Positions 36,821 through 47,964 of a stretch of DNA of 64,000 nt are shown here, piece by piece. The DNA lies in assembly GCA_963729165.1 (NCBI GenBank), contig CAVSMM010000016.1:88532-152531 (forward strand). Direction: 5' to 3'. The notes under the pieces are model-generated. The model made no database searches. It was not told the origin of the DNA and was given only the letters and a program-made list of their open reading frames with translations. Every line of letters begins with the position of its first letter. Position 1 is the first letter of the stretch. This DNA comes from JACCZX01 sp963729165. Lineage in GTDB: Bacteria; Pseudomonadota; Gammaproteobacteria; Burkholderiales; Burkholderiaceae_F. The position numbers and the translations under genes are program-made.

Positions 36821-39177
36821 ATGGCGGGAAGGGCGAAAGTGGGTAGTGGCGCACAACGCGCGGACGACGGCGTATGGCTGCGTTCCCGCGACGCCGCGCC
36901 GCGGTCGGAAGGCGACGATCGCTTCGGGCGGCTGCTGTCCGAGGGTGGTTGGATCGTCGGTGCCGTCGCGGCGGTTGGATTGTTTGCAATGCTTGCCACT
37001 TTCAGCAGCGATGATCCTGCTTTTAGCCATGCGGCAGGCGCGGCTGGCGTGCAAAACATTGGTGGGCGGTTGGGGGCCTGGGTGGCCGACATCGCGTTGC
37101 TGTTGTTCGGGCTGTCGGCGTATCTGCTGGTGTTCGGCCTCGCGATCACCGTTGTGCGCGGGTTTCGCAAGCTGCACCGCGCTGCCAGCGGTGATCCGCT
37201 GAACGACGATCTGCCGGCGTATGCGCACGGCATCGGGTTCGTTCTGTTGCTCTTCGGCGCAGTGAGTCTTGAGTGGCTTCGGTTTCACACGCTCGGCGTG
37301 GCTTTACCAGGCTCGCCCGGAGGCGTTGTCGGCAGTTCGGTCGCGCAGTTTCTGCAGGGGGGCGTTGGCTTTACCGGCGCTACCGTGATCATGCTCGTCT
37401 CGATCGCGATCGGACTGTCGCTGTTTCTCGATTTCTCGTGGCTAGCGGTGGCCGAGCGGTTCGGCGGATTTCTGGAAGGGTTTTCGCGACGCGCGCGCCG
37501 CAAGCGCGAGGAGGCCGAAGACCGGGCGATCGGCGAAGCTGCGGCAAAAGTCCGCGAAGCGGCGTTGAGCGATGAACGCGAGCGCATCGACGAGGCGCCG
37601 CCGGTTCATATCGAGCGCACGCCGGCGCATGTCAAGCCGTCCGAGCGCAAGCAAAAGGAAAAGCAGGTGCCGCTGTTCGCCGAAATGGCTGACGCCCGGC
37701 TGCCGCCCTTGGACCTGCTCGACGAGCCGCCGCCGAATGTCGAAGCGATCTCGACCGAAACGCTGGAGTTCACCTCGCGTCTGATCGAAAAGAAGCTGCG
37801 CGATTTCAACGTCGAGGCTGCGGTCATCGCCGCCTACCCGGGACCGGTGATCACACGCTACGAGATCGAGCCCGCGGTCGGCGTCAAAGGCAGTCAAATC
37901 GTCAATCTTGCCAAGGACCTCGCGCGCGCGTTGTCACTGGTTTCGATTCGCGTCGTCGAGACGATTCCGGGCAAGAACCTGATGGGACTCGAGCTGCCGA
38001 ATCCGCGCCGGCAGGTGGTCAAGCTGTCGGAGATTCTCGGTTCCGCGATCTACAACGAGAGCCATTCGCTGCTGACGCTCGGGCTCGGCAAGGACATCTC
38101 GGGCAAGCCGGTCGTGGTCGATCTGGCTCGAATGCCGCATTTGCTGGTGGCCGGCACGACTGGTTCCGGCAAGTCAGTCGGCATCAACGCGATGATTCTG
38201 TCGATCCTTTACAAGGCCGATCCATCGCAGGTGCGCATGATCCTGATCGACCCGAAGATGCTGGAGCTTTCGGTGTACGAAGGAATCCCGCATTTGCTTG
38301 CGCCGGTAGTGACCGACATGCGCGAGGCCGGCAATGCTTTGCAGTGGTGTGTCGCTGAGATGGACAAGCGCTATCGCCTGATGAGCAAGCTGGGCGTGCG
38401 CAGCCTGACGAGCTACAACCAGAAGATTGCCGACGCGCGCGGCAAGGGCGAATTCATCGCGCAATCCCGTTTTCGCTGACGCCGGCCGAGCCCGAGCCGC
38501 TCGACACGCTGCCGATGATCGTGGTCGTGATCGACGAGCTGGCCGATCTAATGATGGTGTCGAGCAAGAAGGTCGAAGAGCTGATCGCGCGCATTGCGCA
38601 GAAAGCGCGTGCGTCGGGCATGCACTTGATACTCGCCACGCAGCGGCCCTCGGTCGATGTCATCACCGGCCTGATCAAGGCCAATATTCCGGCGCGAATT
38701 TCGTATCAAGTCTCGAGCCGCGTCGATTCGCGCACGATCCTCGACCAGATGGGTTCTGAATCGCTGCTCGGGCAAGGCGACATGCTGTACCTGGCGCCGG
38801 GAACCGGTTTGCCAACGCGCGTGCACGGAGCGTTTGTGGCGGATGCCGAAGTGCACCGGGTGGTCGACGTATTGAAGTCGCGCGCCGCGCCGCAGTACGT
38901 CGAGGGTTTACTCGAAGCGGCCGAAGCGAACGGCGAGAACGGCGAAGCAGGCGCGAGCGGTGGTGTCTACGCAAACGAAGCCGATCCGTTATACGACCAG
39001 GCGGTAGAGATCGTGCTCAAGAATCGCCGCGCGTCGATCTCGCTGGTGCAACGGCATCTGCGAATTGGATACAACCGGGCGGCGCGTTTGCTGGAAGACA
39101 TGGAGCGCGCAGGCATGGTGTCTGCAATGCAGAGCAACGGCAATCGCGAGATTCTGGTGCCCGCGCGGGAAGGTTAA
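36821..39177 (+). CDS. ftsK: DNA translocase FtsK (frameshifted)
   Basis: Septal DNA pump that clears the chromosome terminus and activates XerCD. There are four N-terminal membrane helices (about 35-215), a short linker, and a motor domain with LVAGTTGSGKSVGINAM (Walker A), MIVVVIDELADLMM (Walker B), and ATQRPSVDVITGLIKANIP. The C-terminal gamma domain includes DPLYDQAVEIVLKNRRASIS. Near 38460 the frame breaks: GEFIAQSRFR should read GEFIANPFSLTP, and two extra bases (G and C) explain it. Repaired length is about 785 residues. Start ATG 36821 (MAGRAK) is preferred over the upstream in-frame ATG at 36743. It is followed by lolA. Confidence 0.95.
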
Positions 39178-39184
39178 GGATCCG

Positions 39185-39820
39185 ATGTTGAACGCTTTGC
39201 GTGCGTTGTTGATTCTTTCGATGGTTGCTGCGACCGACGTGCATGCAGCGGCAATCGATCAGCTGCGAAGCTTTCTGACGCAGACCAATAGTGCGCGAGG
39301 AGACTTCGTGCAGCGGGTCAGTTCGGGCAGAAGTGCACGCCCGGGTGCCAAAGTGCCAACGGCCTCGAGTGGACAATTTGTCTTCCAGCGTCCGGGCAAA
39401 TTTCGGTGGACTTACGAGAAACCGTACCAGCAGCTGATAGCTGCGGATGGCCAACGGCTGGTGTTGTTCGATAAGGATCTGAACCAGGTCACGATCAAGA
39501 AGCTGCAGGCGTCGCTGCCATCGAGCCCTGCATCGATTCTGTTCGGATCGAACGACTTCGAGAAAGAGTTCGAGGTGAGCGACGCTGGCTCGCGCGATGG
39601 ACTCGAATGGATCGTCGCGAAGCCGCGCGCGAAGGACACGACGTTCGAGCGCATCGAGATTGGTTTTCGTGATGGCTTGCCGCAGGCGATGGTTCTTGCC
39701 GATGGATTCGGTCAGACCACGCAGCTGACGTTCAGCAATGTCGAGCGAAATCCGAAGCTCGACGCCGATGCGTTTCGCTTTACGCCACCGAAAGGCGCCG
39801 ATGTATTGGAAGACAAGTGA
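39185..39820 (+). CDS. lolA: Outer-membrane lipoprotein carrier protein LolA
   Basis: Periplasmic chaperone that ferries lipoproteins from LolCDE to LolB. The signal peptide (LRALLILSMVAATDVHAA) is followed by IDQLRSFLTQTNSARGDFVQ, SSGQFVFQRPGKFRWTYEKP and the C-terminal FRFTPPKGADVL, all typical. It is 211 residues and intact. ATG 39185 sits seven bases after the ftsK stop; ftsK-lolA is a conserved pair. Confidence 0.95.
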   Translation: MLNALRALLILSMVAATDVHAAAIDQLRSFLTQTNSARGDFVQRVSSGRSARPGAKVPTASSGQFVFQRPGKFRWTYEKPYQQLIAADGQRLVLFDKDLNQVTIKKLQASLPSSPASILFGSNDFEKEFEVSDAGSRDGLEWIVAKPRAKDTTFERIEIGFRDGLPQAMVLADGFGQTTQLTFSNVERNPKLDADAFRFTPPKGADVLEDK

Positions 39821-39881
39821 TTGCTGTTGAGAACTAGCGCGACGCGCTAGCGCTAGTGCGTCTTCTTCGGTCCAAAACTCA

Positions 39882-40826
39882 ATGCCCACCAGTCTGCTCG
39901 CCCTGCTCGACGACATCGCCAGCATGCTGGATGACGTCGCCACCCTGACTAAAGTAGCGACCCGGAAAACGGCCGGTGTGCTCGGCGACGACCTGGCGCT
40001 GAACGCGCAGCAAGTAAGCGGCGTGCGTGCCGAGCGCGAGCTGCCAGTGGTATGGGCAGTCGCCAAGGGTTCACTGCGCAACAAGGCGATCCTGGTGCCG
40101 GCGGCACTCGCCATCAGCGCGTTGGCGCCTTGGGCTGTCATCCCGCTGCTGATGGTCGGTGGTCTGTTTCTTTGCTACGAAGGCGCGGAGAAGCTGGTGC
40201 ACAAGTTCCTGCATTCCGAGCGGGAGAACGCGCATCGCGCAAAGCTCAGCCGCGCGCTGACCGACCCCAGCGTGGATCTCGTGGCGCTGGAACGCGACAG
40301 GATCAAAGGCGCGATTCGTACCGACTTCATCCTGTCCGCAGAAATTATCGTAATCACGCTGGGTACCGTGGCCGCCGCGTCACTGAGCACTCGGATTGGA
40401 GTGCTGGTTGGCATATCGCTGCTAATGACGGTGGGCGTCTACGGGCTGGTGGCAGGGATCGTCAAACTCGACGATGGCGGGCTTGCGCTGACGCGATCGG
40501 CGTCGACAGCATTGCAGTCCATTGGCCGGGCGATATTGTTCGCGGCACCGTGGCTGATGAAGGCTTTATCGATTGCCGGTACTGCGGCGATGTTCCTGGT
40601 CGGCGGCGGCATTCTCACGCACGGAGTCCCGGCGCTGCATCACTTCGTGGAGACGGCGTTGCACGGTGTCACGGGCACAACGGCGATGCTGGGCAGCTTG
40701 CTGTTCGATGGCCTCGTAGGAATTCTGGCCGGTCTGATCGTAATCGCCTTGGTGACTCTGTTGAAGAAGTGGCGAACCACGGCTGCCCAGTCAGCGCTTC
40801 CGGCTGACGAGCGAGGGAAAACGTGA
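39882..40826 (+). CDS. DUF808 (YedI) inner-membrane protein
   Basis: A 314-residue protein with the DUF808 start (LLALLDDIASMLDDVATLTKVA, then KTAGVLGDDLALNAQQVSG) and five to six membrane helices, ending LLKKWRTTAAQ. E. coli YedI belongs here; no function is established. The frame is intact. The downstream gene is convergent. Confidence 0.93.
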   Translation: MPTSLLALLDDIASMLDDVATLTKVATRKTAGVLGDDLALNAQQVSGVRAERELPVVWAVAKGSLRNKAILVPAALAISALAPWAVIPLLMVGGLFLCYEGAEKLVHKFLHSERENAHRAKLSRALTDPSVDLVALERDRIKGAIRTDFILSAEIIVITLGTVAAASLSTRIGVLVGISLLMTVGVYGLVAGIVKLDDGGLALTRSASTALQSIGRAILFAAPWLMKALSIAGTAAMFLVGGGILTHGVPALHHFVETALHGVTGTTAMLGSLLFDGLVGILAGLIVIALVTLLKKWRTTAAQSALPADERGKT

Positions 40827-40843
40827 CGCGGTTCATCACGGCG

Positions 40844-40926
40844 CCAGGACTGGGCTACTAAGAAGCGTTGGTCCTGGTCGCTGACTGTCGGCCGGAACTC
40901 AACAGAATGCCGTTGAGGCTGCCGGC
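40844..40926. terminator. Two hairpins between DUF808 and FKBP genes
   Basis: CCAGGAC/GTCCTGG (40844-40877) and a second interrupted hairpin with arms GCCGG..CTCAAC and GTTGAG..CCGGC (40891-40926) lie in the convergent gap. Neither has a clear T-run, so termination is only likely from position. Confidence 0.4.
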
Positions 40927-40944
40927 CTCATGTTCACCAGGCTG

Positions 40945-41376
40945 CTACGACTTGATTGAAATCAGCTCGACCTCAAACTGCAAAGTGGCGTTCGGTGGAA
41001 TGACGCCGCCTGCGCCTTTTTCGCCATACGCAAGCGATGGCGGACATGTGAGCTTTGCCTTGCCTCCCACTTTCATCCGCTGCACGCCTTCGGTCCAGCA
41101 CTTGATGACGCGGTTCAGTGGGAACTCGGTCGGCTGGCCGCGCTTGTAAGAGCTGTCGAACTCCTTTCCATCCGGAAACGTTCCCTTGTAATGCACCTGG
41201 ACGATATCGGTTTCTTTCGGGCTCGCGCCTTTGCCTTCGGTCAGCGATCGATACACCATGCCTGAGTCTGTCTTGACCGCTCCTTTTTCTGCTGCTGCTT
41301 TGCTAATCACATCGTCCTGCGCCATCGCTGCTCCCATGCTTGTAGTCAATAAGATCGCCACGAACTTGTTGATCAT
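40945..41376 (-). CDS. FKBP-type peptidyl-prolyl cis-trans isomerase, periplasmic
   Basis: Proline isomerase/chaperone of about 143 residues. A signal peptide (KFVAILLTTSMGAAMAQ) is followed by one FKBP domain: VQVHYKGTFPDGKEFDSSYKR, PTEFPLNRVIKCWTEG, MKVGGKAKLTCPPSLAYGEKG, and the closing PNATLQFEVELISI. The Tyr, Phe, Asp and Trp positions of the active site are present. ATG 41376 fits the signal peptide better than ATG 41394. Export makes this an envelope folding factor. Confidence 0.92.
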   Translation of the reverse strand: MINKFVAILLTTSMGAAMAQDDVISKAAAEKGAVKTDSGMVYRSLTEGKGASPKETDIVQVHYKGTFPDGKEFDSSYKRGQPTEFPLNRVIKCWTEGVQRMKVGGKAKLTCPPSLAYGEKGAGGVIPPNATLQFEVELISIKS

Positions 41377-41439
41377 TATTCCCTCGTGTGCCAATTGCAG
41401 AGGCGGATGCTAGCCTGTTGAGCGACATTCGATAAACCG

Positions 41440-42778
41440 ATGCAAGACCTGTTCACTTCCACAGCCACCGGCGTTCCGCTCGCCGAGCGCATGCGTCCGC
41501 GCACGATCGACGATGTGGTCGGACAATCGCATCTGCTTGGATCCGGCAAGCCATTGCGCGTGGCGTTCGAATCCGGGCGGCCCCATTCGATGATCCTGTG
41601 GGGCCCGCCAGGTGTTGGCAAGACCACGCTGGCGCGCCTGATGGCCGATGCGTTCGGGCTTAACTTCATTGCGATTTCCGCCGTGCTTGGGCGGAGTCAA
41701 AGACATTCGCGATGCGGTCGAGCGCGCGCAGGTCACGCGCGCTCAGTCGGGCAAGCCGACCGTCGTGTTCGTCGACGAAGTGCACCGCTTCAACAAAGCA
41801 CAGCAGGATGCGTTTCTGCCGCACGTCGAGTCCGGGTTGTTCGTGTTCGTTGGCGCCACCACCGAGAACCCGTCGTTCGAAGTGATCGGCGCGTTGTTGT
41901 CGCGCGCGGCGGTCTATGTGCTGCAGCCGCTGTCGCGCGACGAGCTCGAAATTCTTCTCGACCGTGCTCTGGCGCTTGAGCCCGAATCGCTGACGATCGA
42001 AGAGCAGGCGCGCGGCATGATGTTCGATCTCGCCGATGGCGACGCGCGGCGCCTGCTGAATGCGCTGGAAGTGGTAGCCAATGCGGCACGCGATCGCCAA
42101 CTGTCATCGATCGATGCCGACTTTCTGCGCGACTCGCTGCCGGCAACGTTGCGCCGCTTCGACAAAGGCGGAGAAAATTTCTACGACCAGATTTCAGCGC
42201 TGCACAAGTCCGTTCGCGGCTCCGATCCCGACGCGTCGCTGTACTGGATGGTGCGCATGTTCGATGGCGGCGTCGATCCGCGCTATGTTGCGCGCCGCGC
42301 GATAAGAATGGCGGCTGAGGACATCGGCCTGGCCGATCCGCGCGCGCTCGAAGTCGCGCTTGCGGCGGCCGACACCTACGAGCGGCTCGGATCGCCCGAG
42401 GGCGAGCTCGCTTTGGCGCAGGCGATCGTGTACCTCGCGTGCGCGCCCAAATCCAATGCGGTGTATCGGGCGTACGGAGCGGTCCGTGCATTCGTCGAGC
42501 AGGACGGTTCGCGGCCGGTGCCGATGCATCTGCGCAATGCGCCGACGCGGCTGATGAAAGAGCTCGGCTACGGTGAAGGCTATCGATACGCGCACGATGA
42601 AGCTGGTGCGGTGGCTGCGGGTGAAACCTACTTGCCGGACGGCGTTGTCCCGCAGCGCTGGTATCAGCCGACGGACCGCGGCGTCGAGGCGCGCATCGCC
42701 GACCGTCTCGATGAACTGCGGCGTCTGAATCGCCGGCAAGTAGCATTCGGCCATGCTCGATATCAATGTGTTGCGTAA
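41440..42778 (+). CDS. rarA: Replication-associated recombination protein RarA (frameshifted)
   Basis: AAA+ ATPase related to clamp-loader subunits that acts at stalled forks. It begins LAERMRPRTIDDVVGQSHLLG, with Walker A LWGPPGVGKTTLARLMA, Walker B VVFVDEVHRFNKAQQDAFLP, sensor GATTENPSFEV and the C-terminal RMAAEDIGLADPRAL. At about 41690 CTTGGGCGGAG carries one G too many: IAISAVLGG-VKDIRDAVE is the repaired reading. Total is about 445 residues. Its 3' end overlaps serS by 26 bases. Confidence 0.94.
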
Positions 42779-44059
42779 GGATGTTGCTGCCGTTGCGGCG
42801 CGGTTGAAAACTCGCGGGTACGAGTTCGACGTTAATCGATTCAATGCGCTCGAAGCCGAACGCAAGGCCGTGCAGACGAAGACAGAGGAGTTGCAGGCGC
42901 GGCGTAACGCGCTGTCGAAGCAGGTCGGCATGCTGAAAGCGAAGGGACAGGATGCGACGAGCTTGCTCCGTGAGGCGAGCGCGATTCCGGACGAAGTCAA
43001 GCAGTTGGAAACACAACTCGCGCGAGATTCAGCAGCAATTGCAGCAATGGATGCTCGAAGTTCCGAACCTGACGCATGAGTCGGTGCCGATCGGAGCGTC
43101 GGCGGTGGACAACGTCGAGGTGCGCCGCTGGGGGACACCTCGTACGTTCGATTTTCCCGTCAAGGATCACGTCGATCTCGGCACGCCGCTCGGACTGGAC
43201 TTCGATACCGCAGCAAAGTTGTCGGGGTCGCGCTTCACGTTTCTACGCGGACCATTGGCGCGACTACAACGCGCGCTCGCGCAGTTCATGCTCGACATGC
43301 AGACGCGCGAGCACGGCTACATCGAGTGCTACACGCCGTACATCGTCAATGCAGATTGCCTGGTCGGCACGACACAACTGCCGAAGTTCCGCGACGACAT
43401 GTTCTGGGTGACCAAGGGCGGCGGAGAAGATAAGGAAGAGATGTATCTGATCTCGACCTCTGAAATATCGCTGACGAACTCGGTGCGCGAAGAGATCTTG
43501 AGTGAGTCGGACTTGCCGTTGAAGTTGACTGCGCACACACCGTGCTTTCGCTCGGAATCGGGCAGTTACGGCAAGGACACACGCGGCATGATCCGCAATC
43601 ACCAGTTCGAGAAGGTTGAGATTGTTCAGATCGTTCATCCCGGTACGTCATATCCTGCACACGAAGAATTGGTGGGCCACGCCGAAGCGGTGCTGCAGAA
43701 ACTCGAGCTGCCGTATCGGGTGATGCTGCTGTGCGCGGGAGACACCGGGTTCGGCTCGGCGAAGACGTATGACCTGGAAGTCTGGCTGCCCGGGACAAAA
43801 CGCCTATCGTGAGATTTCTTCGTGTTCGAACTTCGAAGCGTTCCAGGCGCGGCGCATGCAGACGCGCTTCAAGAATGCGCAAGGCAAGACCGAGTTCGTG
43901 CACACGCTGAACGGCTCGGGCCTCGCGGTCGGCCGCACATTGGTGGCCGTACTCGAAAACCATCAGCGCGCCGACGGCAGCGTTGATGTACCGGTCGCAC
44001 TGCGGCCGTTCATCGACGGCAAGTCGGTTCTCCGGTCCAGCGACACTGCGCAGATATAA
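42753..44059 (+). CDS. serS: Seryl-tRNA synthetase (frameshifted)
   Basis: Charges tRNA-Ser, two copies of which lie just downstream. The N-terminal coiled-coil arm starts MLDINVLRKDVAAVAARLK; the class II core has GFIECYTPYIV-type sequence, TSEISLTN, PCFRSESGSYGKDTRGMIRNHQF (motif 2) and LNGSGLAVGRTLVAVLENHQ (motif 3). Breaks at about 43030 and 43797 are each explained by one extra base; the second is an A between GGG and CAAAAC, and repair gives LPGQNAYREISSCSN. Repaired length is about 434 residues. An essential gene, so the breaks are unlikely to be real. Confidence 0.94.
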
Positions 44060-44079
44060 TTCGGCGCTCGACGCGCATC

Positions 44080-44170
44080 GGAGAGGTGGCAGAGTGGTCG
44101 AATGCGCCAGACTCGAAATCTGGTTTACTCCTCTGGGGTAACGTGGGTTCGAATCCCACCCTCTCCGCCA
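44080..44170 (+). tRNA. tRNA-Ser (anticodon CGA)
   Basis: Type II tRNA of 91 bases with the acceptor stem GGAGAGG/CCTCTCC, discriminator G and an encoded CCA. The anticodon stem CCAGA/TCTGG closes a loop CTCGAAA, giving CGA (reads UCG). There is a long variable arm and GGTTCGAATCC in the T arm. It lies 20 bases downstream of serS. Confidence 0.96.
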
Positions 44171-44197
44171 AAACAAACTCAAACGAAGGAGGCAGTC

Positions 44198-44401
44198 ATG
44201 ACAGTCGCACGCATCAGCGAAATCAGCAGCGTCAGCAAAAAGAGCTTTGAAGACGCAATCCTGCAAGGCGTCGCACGCGCCAACAAGACGTTGAAGAACG
44301 TCCGCGGTGCGTGGGTCAAGGATCAGGAAGTCATGATCGAGAAAGGCAAGGTTACGGGCTTCAAAGTAATTTTGAAGGTGACGTTTGTCTTGACGGAGTA
44401 G
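44198..44401 (+). CDS. Dodecin (flavin-storage protein)
   Basis: A 67-residue protein, MTVARISEISSVSKKSFEDA, then RGAWVKDQEVMIEKGKV and a final beta strand KVILKVTFVL. Dodecins form hollow 12-mers that bind FMN, riboflavin or coenzyme A. The conserved Trp (AWVKDQ) that stacks on the flavin is present. A strong GAAGGAGG ribosome site precedes ATG 44198. The open frame extends upstream into the tRNA, which is not coding. Confidence 0.93.
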   Translation: MTVARISEISSVSKKSFEDAILQGVARANKTLKNVRGAWVKDQEVMIEKGKVTGFKVILKVTFVLTE

Positions 44402-44475
44402 CCGACTCGGCACAAGCGGTTCGCTGAAAAAGACCGCCGCTTGCACTTCCACCTCGACGAGGTAATACCAACCAA

Positions 44476-46447
44476 ATGGGCAACATCGAATCGGTTTCGC
44501 ACGAGCAGCGGATGTTTCCACCGAGCGCGGAGTTCGTGCGCCAGGCCAACGTCTCCGGCATGGAGGCTTTCAACGCGCTGTGGTCCGAAGCCAAGCAGGA
44601 CTACGAAGGTTTCTGGGCCAGGCTGGCGCGCGAGAACCTGCAGTGGAGCAAGCCTTTCACGCAGAGGCTCGACGAATCAAGCGCGCCGTTTTACAAGTGG
44701 TTCGCCGATGGCGAGTTAAACGCGTCGTACAACTGCCTCGATGCGCAACCTCGAAAACGGCAATGCCGACAAGGTTGCGATCATCTTCGAGGCTGACGAC
44801 GGCAAGGTCACGAAGATCACGTATCGCGAGTTGCACGCGAAAGTATGTCAGCTCGCCAATGGCATCAAGGCGCTGGGCCATGCGAAAGGCGAGCGCGCGA
44901 TTATCTATATGCCGATGTCGATCGAGGCGGTGGCCGCAATGCAGGCTTGTGCGCGGCTCGGTATCACGCACTCGGTCGTGTTCGGCGGCTTCTCGGCGAA
45001 GAGCGTTCAGGAACGCGTCATCGACGCCGGCGCAACGCTGATCATCGCCGCCGATGAGCAGATGCGCGGCGGCAAGGCGATCGCGCTCAAAGCAGCGATC
45101 GATGAGGCATTCGCAATGGGCGGTTGCGAGAATGTGCGCAACGTGATCGTCTATCGGCGCACGGGCGGCAAAGTCGCGTGGAACGAAGGGCGCGACAAGT
45201 GGATGCACGATGTGGTGGCACCGCATCCCACAACGTGCGACGCGGTAGCCGTCAGCGCCGAACATCCGCTGTTCATTCTTTACACGTCGGGCTCGACCGG
45301 CAAACCAAAGGGCGTGCAGCACTCGACCGGCGGCTACCTGCTGTGGGCCGCGCTGACGATGAAATGGACGTTCGACATCAAGCCGTCGGACGTCTTCTGG
45401 TGCACGGCTGATGTCGGCTGGGTGACCGGCCATAGCTACGTCTGCTACGGCCCGCTGGCAGTCGGCGCCACCGAAGTAATTTTCGAAGGCGTTCCGACGT
45501 ATCCCGATGCAGGGCGTTTCTGGAAGCTGTGCCAGGACCATGGCGTCACGATTTTCTATACCGCGCCGACGGCGATTCGTTCGTTGATCAAGGCGGGCGG
45601 CGAGCTGCCGAAGAAATACGATCTTTCCAGGCTGCGCCTGCTCGGTACGGTAGGCGAACCGATCAACCCCGAAGCATGGATGTGGTATCACGAGACCGTC
45701 GGCGGCGGGCGGTGCCCGATCGTTGATACCTGGTGGCAGACCGAAACCGGCGGACACATGATCACGCCGCTGCCGGGCGTAACGCCGACGGTGCCGGGCT
45801 CGGCCACACTGCCGCTGCCGGGCATCATGGCAGCGATTGTCGATGAAGCTGGGCATGACGTGCCGCATGGTCAAGGCGGATTGATCGTGATCAAACGCCC
45901 GTGGCCGTCAATGATCCGGACGATCTGGGGTGACCCGGAGCGTTTCAAGAAGTCGTATTACCCCGAGGAGCTTGGCGGCACGCTCTACCTTGCGGGCGAC
46001 GCCTCCGTGCGCCACAAGGACACCGGCTATTTCACGTTCATGGGGCGCATCGATGACGTGCTCAACGTCTCGGGGCATCGGCTCGGAACGATGGAGATCG
46101 AATCAGCGCTGGTGGCAAACTCGCTGGTGGCCGAAGCGGCGGTCGTGGCGCGCCCCGATGACACCACCGGCGAGGCCATTTGCGCATTCGTCGTGTTGAA
46201 ACAAGCGCGGCCAGACGGCGAAGAAGGGCAAAAAATCGCGAAGCTACTGCGCGATTGGGTCGGCAAAGAAATCGGTGCGATCGCGAAGCCGAAGGACATC
46301 CGCTTCGGTGACAATCTGCCGAAGACGCGCTCCGGAAAAATCATGCGTCGCCTGCTGCGGTCGATCGCGCGCGGTGAAGAGATCACGCAGGATGTTTCGA
46401 CGCTGGAAAACCCGGCGATACTTGAGCAGCTAAAAGTTACGCTTTAG
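44476..46447 (+). CDS. acsA: Acetyl-CoA synthetase (frameshifted)
   Basis: Activates acetate to acetyl-CoA through acetyl-AMP. The N-terminal part has WSEAKQDYEGFWARLAREN and WFADGELNASYNCLD; after a break at about 44738 (one extra G, repair CLDRNLENG) the main frame continues with the adenylate-forming loop LYTSGSTGKPKGVQHSTGGY, WWQTETGGHMITP, YLAGDASVRHKDTGYF and the C-terminal acetylation-site lysine in KTRSGKIMRRLLR. Repaired length is about 656 residues. The acetylatable lysine suggests Pat/CobB-type control. The symporter at 23290 may supply acetate. Confidence 0.95.
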
Positions 46448-46461
46448 CTATTGAATCAATC

Positions 46462-46552
46462 GGAGAGATGGCCGAGCGGTCGAAGGCGCACGCCTGGAAA
46501 GTGTGTATAGGTCAAAAGCCTATCGTGGGTTCGAATCCCACTCTCTCCGCCA
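46462..46552 (+). tRNA. tRNA-Ser (anticodon GGA)
   Basis: Type II tRNA of 91 bases. The acceptor stem GGAGAGA/TCTCTCC, encoded GCCA end, anticodon stem CACGC/GTGTG with loop CTGGAAA (anticodon GGA, reads UCC and UCU), long variable arm and GGTTCGAATCC are all clear. It begins 15 bases after acsA. Confidence 0.96.
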
Positions 46553-46888
46553 GTAGTATGTGCAGCACAGTGCGGGAGCAGTGCGACACACACTGGATCA
46601 TGTTCGCGATCGTTTCGCATTCTTCCGCTTAGTCGGCACTGCGGTGTTCGGGTGTTCGGCGCGCGTGGCGAAACATCGAGATAACGACTCGCGGCGGCCA
46701 ATGGGCTCGCCTTGTCCAAACTGGGGATTGAACTTACTGAATGGCACGGCGAGAATAAGTGCCGACAGACATCGGGGACTTCCGGCGGTTCTTCCGAATA
46801 GCCCCACGCATTGGCTTCAGCAAGTCTGACGCGTCCCGAGCACAGTTGGTTGGTGCTGGTGCACTGCCCTGAACCCCATGGAGGCGAC
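46553..46888. other. Intergenic region after tRNA-Ser (GGA)
   Basis: 336 bases with no supported gene. An antisense open frame here carries the GGESGIRTHD string, which is a known false protein made by translating serine tRNA backwards. The ribosome-binding region of the OmpA-like gene (CCATGGAGGCGAC) is at the right end. Confidence 0.6.
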
Positions 46889-47964
46889 ATGGCCGCGCTC
46901 ATTCTTCTGATTTTCACCCTTTTGTTTTCCCTCAGCACCGCGGCGCAGCCGACAAAGGCAACGATTCCGGCGGCCGACAAGAAAGGCACCAAGGACAGTC
47001 CGCTGCTGAAGCGCTACGAGGGCTCTTACATCGTCAGCCACGACGAGAAAAGTTTCGCCGAGTTCGAACTGCCATTGTCGAAACTCGAGGAAGTGCCCGG
47101 CAAGAAGGCTGGCAACAACAATCGCGCATATGAGCCCAAGAACAAGAAGTCGCTGCAGGGGAAGTACACGCGACTGGTCTACCTCCTCCCGGAGAACCGC
47201 TCACCGCTCGAGGTGTTGCGCAACTATCAGGACGAAATCAAGGCAAAGGGCGGCAAGATACTGTTCGAGTGCAAGGAAAGCGAGTGTGGCGGCGATACGC
47301 GCCGCGGCATTCAGAGTGGCGGTGGAAACGCCACTCTGGGTATGTATCTTTATCCTGGGGACAGGCTGACCGAGCCTCGATGGACCAACGGCTGGTGCGC
47401 GGTGACTGCCAACATCAACAGCCAGCGGTACACAGCTGCCGAAATTCCGGATAGCGGCGCCACGTCTCAGTGCTGACGTACACCATCGATGAGCCACAAA
47501 AAACCGATGCGTGCAATGCATTGAACGGACGGACGGTAGCCGTTGTCGATCTGGTCGAAGCCAAGGCGCGCGAACAGAAAATGGTTACGGTCCAGGCCGG
47601 CGAAATGGCCAAGGCGATTTCCAACGAAGGCCGGATTGCGCTCTACGGCATCTACTTCGATTTCAACAAGGCAGACGTGAAAAGCGAATCCGCGCCCACG
47701 CTGGATCAAATCACCAAGCTGCTGAAAGACAATCCGTCGCTCAAGCTGCTCGTGGCCGGCCATACCGACAACGTCGGCAACTTCCCTTTCAACATGGATT
47801 TGTCACAACGTCGCGCGGCAGCCGTTGTAGCTGCGCTCAATTCGCGCGGAGTTGCGAAAGAGCGGCTCACCTCGGTCGGAGTGTCGTTTGCGAGTCCGAT
47901 TGCCACCAACAAGACCGAGGAAGGTCGGGCCAAGAATCGGCGTGTCGAATTGGTGGAGAACTAG
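46889..47964 (+). CDS. OmpA-family envelope protein (frameshifted)
   Basis: A signal peptide (MAALILLIFTLLFSLSTAA) leads into an unrecognised domain (SPLLKRYEGSYIVSHDEKSF, then LVYLLPENRSPLEVL and GKILFECKESECGG), then an OmpA_C peptidoglycan-binding domain: IYFDFNKADVKSESAPTL, LLVAGHTDNVG, LSQRRAAAVVAAL, RAKNRRVELV. The Asp and Arg that bind diaminopimelate (HTDN, NRRVEL) are kept. The two halves are in different frames, joined near 47455. Repaired length is about 358 residues. The N-terminal domain probably corresponds to DUF4892-like proteins, but I am unsure. Confidence 0.82.

Noticed and set aside
42753..44059. serS as a true pseudogene
   Set aside because: It is essential, no second copy is seen, and each break is repaired by deleting one base; a sequence error is more likely.
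43346..44521. Long minus-strand frame with GWDSNPRYPRG
   Set aside because: It is antisense to serS and to tRNA-Ser (44080-44170); the motif is again a reverse-translated tRNA.
46456..46992. Antisense frame with GGESGIRTHDRLLTYTHFPG
   Set aside because: This string is the well-known false product of translating a serine tRNA (here 46462-46552) on the wrong strand.
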